Source: Methylobacterium sp. J-048 (GTDB lineage Bacteria > Pseudomonadota > Alphaproteobacteria > Rhizobiales > Beijerinckiaceae). From it: 64,000 nucleotides of DNA. Position 1 is the stretch's first letter. Every line of letters starts with the position of its first letter. A model generated the notes under the pieces. It worked only from the letters and a program-made list of their open reading frames with translations, did no database searches and was not told the origin of the DNA. A program made the position numbers and the translations under genes. Location: assembly GCF_022829515.1 (NCBI RefSeq), contig NZ_JAKSYL010000229.1:1-64000 (forward strand), given 5' to 3'. Positions 8,863 through 16,954 of the stretch are shown piece after piece.

Positions 8863-9027
8863 TCCCTCCCCCCTCTGCGGGGGAGGGCGGCCCCCGAAGG
8901 GGGGCGGGAGAGGGGCAGCGCGACGGTGCGGATGTCAGCGCCCGGCACGACCTGTCCGGAAGCGTGGCTCCCCTCTCCCGACCCTCGCTGACGCGAGGCC
9001 CACCCTCCCCCGCAGAGGGGGGAGGGA
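8863..9027. repeat. Intergenic element bounded by 25-bp perfect inverted repeats
   Basis: 8863-8887 and 9003-9027 are exact reverse complements (TCCCTCCCCCCTCTGCGGGG and its mirror), with an inner palindromic segment. It fills almost the whole 235-base gap between the DUF444 gene and spoVR. Confidence 0.85.
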
Positions 9028-9078
9028 TTACCCGTCCCGCGCTGGTGCGGAAAAGGTCCGGAAGAAACGGGAGGCGGC

Positions 9079-10650
9079 ATGACTCGCGTCAAGGCACGGA
9101 CGCCCCAAACAATCTCCGGCGGCCAAAAGCCCCTGTTCACCGGCAACGACTGGGACTTCGACACGATCCGGCGCATCCACGATGCCTGCGAGGCCATCGC
9201 CGGGCCGGAGCTGGGGCTGTCCTGGTACCCGAACCAGATCGAGATCATCACGGCCGAGCAGATGCTCGACGCCTACGCGTCGATCGGCATGCCGCTGTTC
9301 TACAAGCACTGGTCGTTCGGCAAGCACTTCGCCCAGCACGAGGCCGGCTACCGGCGCGGCCTGATGGGGCTCGCCTACGAGATCGTCATCAACTCGGATC
9401 CGTGCATCTCCTATGTGATGGAGGAGAATACGGCGACGATGCAGACGCTGGTGATCGCGCACGCCGCCTTCGGCCACAACCACTTCTTCAAGAACAATTA
9501 TTTGTTTCGACAGTGGACCGACGCAGAAGGCATTCTGGATTATCTGGATTTTGCGAAAAGCTTCATCGCCCGCTGCGAGGAGCGCTACGGCCACCAGGCG
9601 GTGGAGCAGGTGCTCGACGCCGCCCACGCGCTGATGAGCCAGGGCGTCCACCGCTACCCGCGCAAGAAGCGGCCGGACCTCGCCTCCGAGCAGCGGCGCG
9701 AGCGCGAGCGGATCGAGCACGGCGAGCAGATCTACAACGACCTGTGGCGGACCCTGCCGCAGAAGGTCGGCGCGGTGCGACCGGACCTGGCCGCCGAGCG
9801 GCGCAAGGCCCTGCTCGAACTGCCGCAGGAGAATATCCTCTACTTCCTGGAGAAGGTCGCGCCGCGGCTGCGCCCCTGGCAACGCGAGATCCTGCGGATC
9901 GTCCGGCTGGTCGCGCAGTATTTCTACCCGCAGCGCCAGACCAAGGTGATGAACGAGGGCTGCGCGACCTACAGCCACTACCGGATCATGAATTCCCTGT
10001 CCGAGAAGGGGCTGATCACGGAGGCCGCCTATCTCGAATTCCTGCAATCGCACACCAACGTCATCCGGCAGCCGAACTACGACGACCGCTCCTATGGCGG
10101 CCACAACCCCTACGCGATCGGCTTCGCGATGATGCAGGACATCGCCCGCATCGTGGAGCAGCCGACGCAAGAGGACCGCGCGTGGTTCCCGGACATCGCT
10201 GGCACCGGCGACGCCATGGCGGTGCTGCGCGATTGCTGGGAGAACTATCGCGACGAGAGCTTCATCCAGCAGTTCCTGTCGCCCAAGCTGATGCGCGACC
10301 TGCGCCTGTTCCACGTGGTCGACGATCCCGAGGAGTCGGAGCTGCGCGTCGAGGCGATCCACGACGAGCGCGGCTACCGCAAGATGCGCCGCTCCTTCGC
10401 CCGCCAGTACGACGTCGCCTGGCTCGACCCGGATATCGAGGTGGTGGATGTCGACCTCGAAGGCGACCGCCGGCTGATCCTGCACCACAAGGCGATCAAC
10501 AAGATCACCCTGCAGAAGGAGGACGCCAAGCGGGTGCTCCAGCACCTCGCCGACCTGTGGGGCTACGACGTGGTGCTCAAGGAAGTGGAGCCCGCCACCG
10601 GCACGGTGCTGGGCGAGATCAGCGCCAGCGCGCGGCCGATCTTTTTTTGA
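9079..10650 (+). CDS. SpoVR family protein (YcgB-like)
   Basis: 523 residues of the SpoVR family, third member of the triad with PrkA and DUF444. Hallmarks are the N-terminal WDFDTIRRIHDACE, the YKHWSFGKHF and EENTATMQTL segments, the invariant FGHNHFFKNNYLF region near residues 131-143, and NEGCATYSHYRIMNSL. GGGAGG lies 6-11 bases before the ATG. The mechanism is unknown; in Bacillus it affects spore cortex formation, which is irrelevant in this lineage. A run of seven T abuts the stop codon, and the codons around 9497-9562 are unusually AT-rich for this gene. Confidence 0.95.
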   Translation: MTRVKARTPQTISGGQKPLFTGNDWDFDTIRRIHDACEAIAGPELGLSWYPNQIEIITAEQMLDAYASIGMPLFYKHWSFGKHFAQHEAGYRRGLMGLAYEIVINSDPCISYVMEENTATMQTLVIAHAAFGHNHFFKNNYLFRQWTDAEGILDYLDFAKSFIARCEERYGHQAVEQVLDAAHALMSQGVHRYPRKKRPDLASEQRRERERIEHGEQIYNDLWRTLPQKVGAVRPDLAAERRKALLELPQENILYFLEKVAPRLRPWQREILRIVRLVAQYFYPQRQTKVMNEGCATYSHYRIMNSLSEKGLITEAAYLEFLQSHTNVIRQPNYDDRSYGGHNPYAIGFAMMQDIARIVEQPTQEDRAWFPDIAGTGDAMAVLRDCWENYRDESFIQQFLSPKLMRDLRLFHVVDDPEESELRVEAIHDERGYRKMRRSFARQYDVAWLDPDIEVVDVDLEGDRRLILHHKAINKITLQKEDAKRVLQHLADLWGYDVVLKEVEPATGTVLGEISASARPIFF

Positions 10651-10701
10651 GGGTTCTTTCTAGACTGACGCGAGAATCTCGTAAGACCGTTTTCCCGCTC
10701 T

Positions 10702-10720
10702 CCACCTCAGAATGAGGTGG
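10702..10720. repeat. Short perfect hairpin after spoVR
   Basis: CCACCTCA, three bases, TGAGGTGG. It lies 50 bases past the spoVR stop and could act as a weak terminator. It may also be a remnant of the palindromic family at 110-212, which shares the ACCTCA/TGAGGT motif. Confidence 0.5.
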
Positions 10721-10774
10721 TTGATAGGATCAGCTGCGGATTGCCCCATCCCCCAACCCATGCTGCAACTAGGC

Positions 10775-11209
10775 ATGAGCGCTCCGATTCTCACCCTCGC
10801 CGAAACCAAAAACTTCCTCGACCGGGAGTTCCCGCAGATGCAGGCCGGCGGGCGGGCCTTCCATCTCGAGGCGGTGGGGCCGCTCACGGCGCGGATGCGG
10901 ATGGAGGGGCAGGAGCGGTTCCTGCGGCCGGGAGGCACGGTGTCGGGGCCGGCCATGATGGCGCTGGCGGATTACGTTCTCTACGCCGCGATCCTGGCCC
11001 AGATCGGCCCGGTCGCCCTGGCGGTGACCACGAGCCTCACCTTCAACTTCCTGCGCAAGCCCGCCCCGGGTGACCTCCTGGCGGAATGCCGGCTGCTGAA
11101 GCTCGGGCGGCGGCTGGCGGTGGGGGAGGTGGGGATCACCGCCCCGGGCAGCGACGACCTCGTCTGCCACGCCACCGGCACCTACGCGATCCCGCCTGAG
11201 CGCGGTTAG
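10775..11209 (+). CDS. PaaI-type hotdog thioesterase
   Basis: About 144 residues with the hotdog 4HBT fold. The helix segment RPGGTVSGPAMMALADYVLY carries the Gly and acidic Asp expected at the catalytic helix start, followed by AVTTSLTFNFLRKPAPGD, the standard strand pattern of PaaI-like acyl-CoA thioesterases. The start at 10775 (MSAPILTL) is preferred because upstream in-frame Met codons lie in the spoVR 3' hairpin region. It converges with ribE, overlapping its stop by four bases. The substrate is not predictable from sequence. Confidence 0.85.
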   Translation: MSAPILTLAETKNFLDREFPQMQAGGRAFHLEAVGPLTARMRMEGQERFLRPGGTVSGPAMMALADYVLYAAILAQIGPVALAVTTSLTFNFLRKPAPGDLLAECRLLKLGRRLAVGEVGITAPGSDDLVCHATGTYAIPPERG

Positions 11210-11832
11210 GCGCCCGGCCGCGCCTCGGTGAGCCGGGCGGCGTAGCGGGCGATCAGGTCGACCTCCAGGTTCAGCCCGTCGCCGGCGCGCCGCTCGCCCC
11301 AGGTGGTGACCTGGAGGGTGTGGGGGATCAGCAGCACCGAGAAGACGTCGCCATCGACGGAGTTCACCGTCAGCGAGGTGCCGTCGAGGCAGACCGAGCC
11401 CTTCTCGGCGATGAACCGCGAGAGGCCCGCGGGCGCGCGCAGCGTGAAGCGGTCGCTCGGCCCCCAGGCGCCGGATGTGACGCTCTCCCGCTCCAGGATC
11501 TCGGCGACGCCGTCGACATGGCCGGTGACGAGATGGCCGCCGAGCTCGTCGCCGATCTTCAGGGACCGCTCCAGGTTGATGCGCGCGCCGGCCACCCAGC
11601 GACCCACCGTGGTCCGCGCCAGGGTCTCGGCGGCGGCGTCCACCGCGAAGACGCAGCCGCCCTCTTCCGGCTCCACCGAGACCGCCGTCAGGCACGGGCC
11701 CGAGCAGGCGATCGAGGCGCCCAGCGCGATGGTGGCCGGGTCGTAGGAGGCGCGGATCGTGATCCGGCGCAGGTCGCCCTCGCCCTCAATCGAGACGATG
11801 GTGCCGACGTCGCTGACCAGACCGGTGAACAT
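11206..11832 (-). CDS. ribE: Riboflavin synthase alpha subunit
   Basis: Converts two 6,7-dimethyl-8-ribityllumazine molecules to riboflavin. The 208-residue protein begins MFTGLVSDVGTI, the invariant riboflavin-synthase start, and has two lumazine-binding repeats: one with ACSGPCLTAV near residues 44-53, the second with VCLDGTSLTVNSV near residues 142-154. HLVTGHVDG is the inter-repeat signature. It is the last gene of the nrdR-ribD-ribE unit, two bases after ribD. No FMN riboswitch was seen upstream. Confidence 0.96.
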   Translation of the reverse strand: MFTGLVSDVGTIVSIEGEGDLRRITIRASYDPATIALGASIACSGPCLTAVSVEPEEGGCVFAVDAAAETLARTTVGRWVAGARINLERSLKIGDELGGHLVTGHVDGVAEILERESVTSGAWGPSDRFTLRAPAGLSRFIAEKGSVCLDGTSLTVNSVDGDVFSVLLIPHTLQVTTWGERRAGDGLNLEVDLIARYAARLTEARPGA

Positions 11833-11834
11833 CG

Positions 11835-12944
11835 CTAGGAAACCTTCTCGTAGGTGGCGGCCTCGTCGGGCCAGAGCTGCAGTCGCTCGGCCACCCGGAA
11901 TCTTTTCGGGTCGGCCAGCGCCCCGGTCAAATCCGGGCCGAGTGCCTTCAGGCCGCCCGCCGCGCCGAGTTCCGCCGGTCCCGTGACCAGCGTGCAGGCC
12001 TCGATCAGATCGGCCCGCGCCAGGGCATCGGCAAGGCGCGGGCCGCCCTCGGTGCACAGGCGCGTCAAACCGCGCTCCCCGAGATGGGCGAGCGCCGTCG
12101 GCAGCTCGACGCGGCCGGCGACATCCGCCGGCAGGAGGGCGATCTCGACGCCGAGCGCCTCCAGGGCCCGGCGGGCATGCGCCGGGGCGGAGCGGGTGGT
12201 CAGGACCAAAGTGGCGGTGTCCCGGGCGGTCCGGGCGAGCACGCTGGCCGGCGAGAGCATCAGGTGCGAATCGAGCACGATCCGCAGGGGCGAGCGGGCG
12301 CCGAGGCCCGGCAGCCGCACGGTCAGGGACGGGTCGTCGGCCCGGGCGGTGCCGATGCCGATCAGGATCGCGTCGGCATGCGCCCGCCAGAGATGCACCG
12401 CCCCGTCGGCCACCGGGCCGGTGATCCGCAGACGCTCCGGGCCGGCGCCGGCGCAGAAGCCGTCGCGGGTGCGGGCGAGCTTGAGATGCACTGCCGGCCG
12501 GCCGCGAGTGACCCGGGTGATGTGGCCAATATGGTCGCGGGACGCCGCCTCCCGCATCAGCCCGGTCTCGACGATGACGCCGCCGGCCCGCAGGCGCGCG
12601 TGGCCGCGCCCGGCCACCCGCGAATCCGGATCCTCCACGGCGCTGACCACCCGGGCGATCCCGGCGGCCAGGATCGCGTCGGTGCAGGGCGGCGTGCGGC
12701 CATGGTGGGAACATGGTTCCAGGGTGACGTAGAGGGTCGCCCCCCGTGCGGCCGCACCGGCCTCGGCCAGCGCCAAGGGCTCCCCGTGCGGCCGGCCCCC
12801 CGGCGCCGTCGCCCCGGTTCCGAGGATCCGGCCGGTGCCGGGCTCGACCACGACCGCGCCCACCGAGGGGTTCGGCCAGGTGGTGCCGAGCCCGCGCCGG
12901 CCGAGCGCCAGGGCGAGGCGCATGAAGCTCGCGTCGTCGCTCAT
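11835..12944 (-). CDS. ribD: Bifunctional riboflavin deaminase/reductase RibD
   Basis: Catalyses the deaminase and reductase steps of riboflavin synthesis. In the 369-residue protein the deaminase domain (about 1-145) carries the zinc motif: His53 and Glu55 in PHGEPLAL, Cys78 and Cys87 in PCSHHGRTPPC. The usual HAE is HGE here, a tolerated change. The reductase domain (about 148-369) has LKLARTRDGF and CTEGGPRLADAL. The start codon overlaps the nrdR stop by four bases (ATGA), indicating translational coupling. Confidence 0.95.
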   Translation of the reverse strand: MSDDASFMRLALALGRRGLGTTWPNPSVGAVVVEPGTGRILGTGATAPGGRPHGEPLALAEAGAAARGATLYVTLEPCSHHGRTPPCTDAILAAGIARVVSAVEDPDSRVAGRGHARLRAGGVIVETGLMREAASRDHIGHITRVTRGRPAVHLKLARTRDGFCAGAGPERLRITGPVADGAVHLWRAHADAILIGIGTARADDPSLTVRLPGLGARSPLRIVLDSHLMLSPASVLARTARDTATLVLTTRSAPAHARRALEALGVEIALLPADVAGRVELPTALAHLGERGLTRLCTEGGPRLADALARADLIEACTLVTGPAELGAAGGLKALGPDLTGALADPKRFRVAERLQLWPDEAATYEKVS

Positions 12945-13471
12945 GAGCGCGCGGCCCGGCGGCGGGGCGGGGCGTCGGGCTCGTCGGGCGGGGATTCCGG
13001 TTCGGCCCCCACGGCGAGCAGGCCGTCGCCCAGGGTGCCGAGCAGGTCCTCGAAATCCTTGGCTTCCCGAAAATTCTTGTAGACCGAGGCGAAGCGCACG
13101 TAGGCGACATCGTCGAGGCCTTTCAGCCCGGCCATCACCAATTCGCCGATCGCCTCGGAGGTCACCTCCGGCTCGCCGGCGCTCTCCAGCTGGCGGGTGA
13201 TGCCGCTGACCAGCCGCTCGATCCGCTCCGGGTCGACGGCGCGCTTGCGCAGGGCCACGTCGATCGAGCGCTGGAGCTTGTCCCGGTCGAACGGCACGCG
13301 CTTGCCCGAGCGCTTGAGCACCACGACCTCGCGCAGCTGCACCCGCTCGAAGGTGGTGAAGCGGCCGGCGCAATCCGGGCAGACCCGGCGGCGGCGGATC
13401 GCGGCGCCGTCCTCGGAGGGCCGCGAATCCTTCACCTGCGTCTCGGAGCCGCCGCAATAGGGACACCGCAT
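12941..13471 (-). CDS. nrdR: Transcriptional repressor NrdR
   Basis: Zinc-finger and ATP-cone regulator of ribonucleotide reductase genes. The 176-residue protein starts MRCPYCGG with Cys3/Cys6 and Cys31/Cys34 (VCPDC) forming the zinc ribbon, then RFTTFERVQLREVVVLKRSGKR leads into the ATP-cone (about 49-139). The C-terminal 30 residues are low complexity (Pro/Glu/Arg), somewhat longer than in other NrdR. In alphaproteobacteria it usually follows glyA directly; here a racemase gene intervenes. Confidence 0.96.
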   Translation of the reverse strand: MRCPYCGGSETQVKDSRPSEDGAAIRRRRVCPDCAGRFTTFERVQLREVVVLKRSGKRVPFDRDKLQRSIDVALRKRAVDPERIERLVSGITRQLESAGEPEVTSEAIGELVMAGLKGLDDVAYVRFASVYKNFREAKDFEDLLGTLGDGLLAVGAEPESPPDEPDAPPRRRAARS

Positions 13472-13571
13472 GGGATCTGAGCCGCCTCGTTTCAGGGTCT
13501 CGCGGACCCGCAATCGGCTATCTGCCCCAGCCGCCTGCGGATTGCCAGGATACGGGCAAGCACTCCGACTG

Positions 13572-14267
13572 TCAGGAAGCAACCGCCTGGGCGAGGGCCG
13601 CGCGGGCGAGCAGCCGTGTCGAGTCCAGGGTCGGCAGCGACGCGTTGCCGTCATGGATGATCAGGGGGATTTCGGTGCAGCCGAGCACGACGGCGTCGCA
13701 GCGCTCGTCGTCTTTCAGGCGTGAAATGACCGTCTGGAACAGGGCGACGCTCGCCGGATCGAAGATCCCGTTGACCAGCTCGGACATGATGATCGTGCTG
13801 ATCCGGGCTCGCTCGTCCGGTTGCGGGATCACGCAGGCGATGCCGTATCGGCGCAGCGCCGTCGAGTATACGTCGCTCTCAACCAGCCAGCGGGTTCCGG
13901 TCAGGCCGACCCGGCGGAAGCCGCGGGCCGAGGCTTGCGCCGCGACCACCTCGGCGATGTGCAGCCAAGGCAACGGCGAGCGCGGGCGGACCAGATCCAT
14001 CGCCTGATGGATGGTGTTGTCCGGGCAGATCAGGAAATCGGCTCCGGCGGCCTGAAGCTTGGCCGCTGAGGACAGCATCAGGTCGCCGACCCCCGCCAGA
14101 TCGCCGCGATCGAGGCAATCGACATAGGCCGCCAGCGAATGCGTATGCATCGACACCTCGGGGTGTCCATGCGGGCCCAGATGCGCCGCGCCTTCCGCGC
14201 AGATCGTCCGGTAGCAGAGCGCCGCCCCTTCGGCGGAGCATCCCACGATCCCGATATGCTTTGGCAC
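13572..14267 (-). CDS. Aspartate/glutamate racemase-family protein
   Basis: About 231 residues of the Asp/Glu racemase superfamily. The start is a GTG at 14267 (VPKHIGIVGCSAEG) with GAGAGG seven bases upstream; an upstream ATG at 14303 would add 12 residues. The first catalytic loop reads CPDNT (81-85), with Asp where racemases normally have Cys or Thr before NT. The second loop has the usual Cys in VLGCTEIP. Activity could therefore differ from a two-Cys racemase. It sits between glyA and nrdR, a non-standard position, after the glyA terminator. Confidence 0.85.
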   Translation of the reverse strand: MPKHIGIVGCSAEGAALCYRTICAEGAAHLGPHGHPEVSMHTHSLAAYVDCLDRGDLAGVGDLMLSSAAKLQAAGADFLICPDNTIHQAMDLVRPRSPLPWLHIAEVVAAQASARGFRRVGLTGTRWLVESDVYSTALRRYGIACVIPQPDERARISTIIMSELVNGIFDPASVALFQTVISRLKDDERCDAVVLGCTEIPLIIHDGNASLPTLDSTRLLARAALAQAVAS

Positions 14268-14306
14268 GGCGTTGCCTCTCGGAGAGAACCTTGGCGCCGA
14301 CAAGAC

Positions 14307-14338
14307 GACGCCCGCGGATCCGAAGACCCGCGGGCGTC
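14307..14338 (-). terminator. Intrinsic-type terminator of glyA
   Basis: GACGCCCGCGG (14307-14317) and CCGCGGGCGTC (14328-14338) form a perfect 11-bp stem with a 10-base loop. It lies 47 bases past the glyA stop and between glyA and the racemase start. The following minus-strand bases are only mildly T-rich. Confidence 0.75.
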
Positions 14339-14384
14339 TATTCCTCTCTTGGGAACCCGGCGCAATCGGTCGGGCCAGCAGGCC

Positions 14385-15689
14385 TCAGCCGTAGATCGGG
14401 AACCGGTCGGTGAGCGCGTGGACGCGGCTCTTCACCGAGGCCTCGACCTCCGGATCGCCGGCCTCGCCCTTGGCCACCATGCCGTCCAGCACCTCGACGA
14501 TGAAGCCGCCGATCTGCTTGAACTCGGCGACGCCGAAGCCGCGCGAGGTGCCGGCCGGGGTGCCGAGCCGGATGCCCGAGGTGATCGTCGGCTTCTGGGT
14601 GTCGAACGGCACGCCGTTCTTGTTGCAGGTGATGTCGGCCCGCGACAGGGCGGCCTCGGCGGCCTTGCCGGTGAGGCCCTTCCGCTGCAGGTCGACCAGC
14701 ATCAGGTGGTTGTCGGTGCCGCCCGAGGTGATGTCGTAGCCGCCCGAGATCAGGGTGTCGGCGAGCGCCTTGGCGTTCTCCACCACCTGGCGGGCGTAGA
14801 TCTTGAACTCGGGCTTGAGCGCCTCGCCGAAGGCCACGGCCTTGCCGGCGATGACGTGCATCAGCGGGCCGCCCTGGAGGCCGGGGAAGATCGCCGAGTT
14901 GAACTTTTTCGCGAGCGCTTCGTCGTTGGTGAGGATCATGCCGCCGCGCGGGCCGCGCAGGGTCTTGTGGGTCGTGGTGGTGACCACGTGGGCGTGCGGG
15001 AACGGCGACGGATGCACGCCGGCGGCGATCAGCCCGGCGAAGTGGGCCGCGTCGACCATGAAGTAGGCCCCGACCGAGTCGGCGATCTCGCGGAACTTGG
15101 CAAAATCCCAGTGACGCGGGTAGCCCGAGCCGCCGGCGATGATCACCTTCGGCTTGTGCTCCTCGGCGAGCGCGGCGACCTGCTCCATGTCGATGCGCTG
15201 GTCATCGCGGCGCACCGTGTAGGAGACCGGCTTGAACCACTTGCCCGAGACGTTGGGCGGGGCGCCGTGGGTGAGGTGACCGCCGGCCGCGAGGTCGAGG
15301 CCCAGGAAGGTGTCGCCGGGCTGCATCAGCGCCAGGAACACGCCCTGGTTGGCCTGCGAGCCGGAATTCGGCTGCACGTTGGCGAAGCCGCAATCGAACA
15401 GGCGCTTGGCGCGCTCGATGGCGAGGTTCTCGGCGATGTCCACGAACTGGCAGCCGCCGTAGTAGCGCCGGCCCGGATAGCCTTCCGCGTACTTGTTGGT
15501 CAGCACCGACCCTTGAGCTTCCAGCACGGCGCGGGAAACGATGTTCTCCGAGGCGATCAGTTCGATCTCGTGCTGCTGGCGGCCGAGTTCCTTCGACACC
15601 GCATCGGCGATCTCGGGATCGGCCTCGGTCAGCGGGGCGGCGAAGAAGCTGTTCGAGAAGTGCTTGTCGGCGGCGGTACCGGCGCTCAT
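14385..15689 (-). CDS. glyA: Serine hydroxymethyltransferase
   Basis: PLP enzyme interconverting serine and glycine with transfer of a one-carbon unit to tetrahydrofolate; in methylotrophs it can also serve the serine cycle. The 434-residue protein has the hallmark TTTTHKTLRGPRGG with the PLP lysine at 242, plus the N-terminal LIASENIVSRAVLEAQGS and the NKYAEGYPGRRYYGG segment. Length is normal. It is separated from the downstream racemase gene by a strong hairpin. Confidence 0.98.
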   Translation of the reverse strand: MSAGTAADKHFSNSFFAAPLTEADPEIADAVSKELGRQQHEIELIASENIVSRAVLEAQGSVLTNKYAEGYPGRRYYGGCQFVDIAENLAIERAKRLFDCGFANVQPNSGSQANQGVFLALMQPGDTFLGLDLAAGGHLTHGAPPNVSGKWFKPVSYTVRRDDQRIDMEQVAALAEEHKPKVIIAGGSGYPRHWDFAKFREIADSVGAYFMVDAAHFAGLIAAGVHPSPFPHAHVVTTTTHKTLRGPRGGMILTNDEALAKKFNSAIFPGLQGGPLMHVIAGKAVAFGEALKPEFKIYARQVVENAKALADTLISGGYDITSGGTDNHLMLVDLQRKGLTGKAAEAALSRADITCNKNGVPFDTQKPTITSGIRLGTPAGTSRGFGVAEFKQIGGFIVEVLDGMVAKGEAGDPEVEASVKSRVHALTDRFPIYG

Positions 15690-15900
15690 GGTCTGCCTCT
15701 GTTCTGATAGGGGCGGGGCCCGGCCTTTCGTCGGCGTGCACGGGCGGGCATTCGAGCGGGATTCCTACACGGGCCGGCCCGTGCCGCCAAGCACATGCAT
15801 TTTAGGCGGGCACAAAGAATTATTTGCCGCAGGTGAGCGCAGCCCCGTCAGACTGATGCCTCACATGCCACCCTCTTGTCAGGCGGCAGAATCGCTTGAC

Positions 15901-16080
15901 TCATCTAAGCTGCGATAGAATAGAATATAAGTCGATGGTGTATTTGATACTGTAATCTTGAGTATTTATCGGAAATTTTCTCACAATATCCTAGTTTTTG
16001 TTTATAATCTATATTTCATGCTGTCGTATGGTAATACATAGAAACAACATTCGAATTTTTTAGGCCTTTTATGATTGGAT
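15901..16080. other. AT-rich island in a high-GC genome
   Basis: A hand count gives 53 G or C in these 180 bases (about 29%), against roughly 70% around it. No open reading frame of note is present. It forms the upstream region of the orphan gene at 16091. The junction with high-GC sequence near 15890 is abrupt. The rest of 15690-15900 is the glyA leader with no other gene. Confidence 0.85.
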
Positions 16081-16090
16081 CGGTACACGC

Positions 16091-16540
16091 ATGACTATGG
16101 AAGCCTATGCTCTATGCTCGCAACCCATTTCCAGCATCCTAGAATGGCAGGCCGCCATCGATGCGATAGGATTCGACTTGAAGCTCGAAGCGGATCAAAT
16201 TCCGCCAGCCGTGTCCGGTCACCTTCCTGCCACATGGCAGGGGCGTGAGGCTGGCTTCGAGTGCTCGGTCATTCCGTTCTCCGACTTGGCGGAGACCTAC
16301 CCCGAAACGGATTTCGGAGGACCATGGGCATGCGCGTACGCCTTCTACTTCGCGACGTTCCCGGCCTGCGCGGGGACCTGGATCGCGATTGCCGCCGGCC
16401 TCAAGCTGTCGGGTGGGATTGCCTTCGACCCACAGGAGGACAAGCTGCTGACCGCTGAGGCCGCAATCCGCTACGCCCACGACACGGTGGCAAGCATCGC
16501 AAGGCTCGAGGCGCAGTTCGGCAGAAACACGTCCCTTTGA
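16091..16540 (+). CDS. Conserved hypothetical protein of an AT-rich island
   Basis: 149 residues, soluble, no signal peptide. It has a patterned N-terminus (SSILEWQAAIDAIGFDLKL), a central ETDFGGPWACAYAFYFATFP segment and a C-terminal helix, AAIRYAHDTVASIARLEAQ. The layout resembles small conserved hypotheticals that I recall beginning M-E-A-Y and containing FGxxW, but I cannot name the family with certainty. GC is visibly lower in its first half (about 52% over 16141-16200) than in neighbours, consistent with transfer. A second Met (16097) is an alternative start. It converges with the cupin gene. Confidence 0.7.
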   Translation: MTMEAYALCSQPISSILEWQAAIDAIGFDLKLEADQIPPAVSGHLPATWQGREAGFECSVIPFSDLAETYPETDFGGPWACAYAFYFATFPACAGTWIAIAAGLKLSGGIAFDPQEDKLLTAEAAIRYAHDTVASIARLEAQFGRNTSL

Positions 16541-16568
16541 GTCCGGATCGGGCACATGTCGCCCGCGT

Positions 16569-16880
16569 TCAGGAGACGAAATTCGTCTCGACCAGCACAG
16601 TCTCGGTCTCGAACGCGGCCGCATGCCATGTCCCGGGCGGGAAGTGGAACACGCTGCCGGCGGAGAACGGCTTGCGGCCCTGCTCGGTCTCGAGGAACCC
16701 GGAGCCGGAGATCACCTGCACGAACTGCTCGTGATCGTGGCTGTGGCGCCCCGCCGAGACGCCCGCGGGCACCACGACCCGCACAAGGCTCGCGCCGGCG
16801 CCCGGGATCGTGCGCTTGGCGACGCCGTTGCCGGCAACGGTTTCTTCGCAGGTGTCCCAGGCGGTGAGGTGGTCGGTCAT
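16569..16880 (-). CDS. Small single-domain cupin protein
   Basis: 103 residues forming one cupin_2 barrel. The first metal motif is SHDHEQFVQVISG (His residues near 47-50 and a Glu), and the second is PPGTWHAA with its His. Such proteins bind a divalent metal, but their reactions vary from isomerase to dioxygenase to simple ligand binding, so no substrate is assigned. The start at 16880 is the only plausible ATG. It is transcribed on the minus strand and converges with the orphan gene at 16091. Confidence 0.88.
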   Translation of the reverse strand: MTDHLTAWDTCEETVAGNGVAKRTIPGAGASLVRVVVPAGVSAGRHSHDHEQFVQVISGSGFLETEQGRKPFSAGSVFHFPPGTWHAAAFETETVLVETNFVS

Positions 16881-16954
16881 CGGGTCTCTCCTTCGCCGCA
16901 GGAGATGCCGTCGCGCCGCGCCGGGTCAACGGCCCTGGCAACCCGGGCCGTGCG

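Noticed and set aside
10638..10650. Programmed frameshift at the seven-T run at the spoVR stop
   Set aside because: A shift into the next frame would add only about five codons before a TAG. There is no sign of a conserved extension.
13472..13571. FMN riboswitch ahead of the nrdR-ribD-ribE unit
   Set aside because: The 100-base leader is too short and shows none of the conserved RFN-element stems.
14139..15707. A long plus-strand frame opposite glyA
   Set aside because: It is the antisense shadow of glyA. No ribosome binding site or domain supports it.
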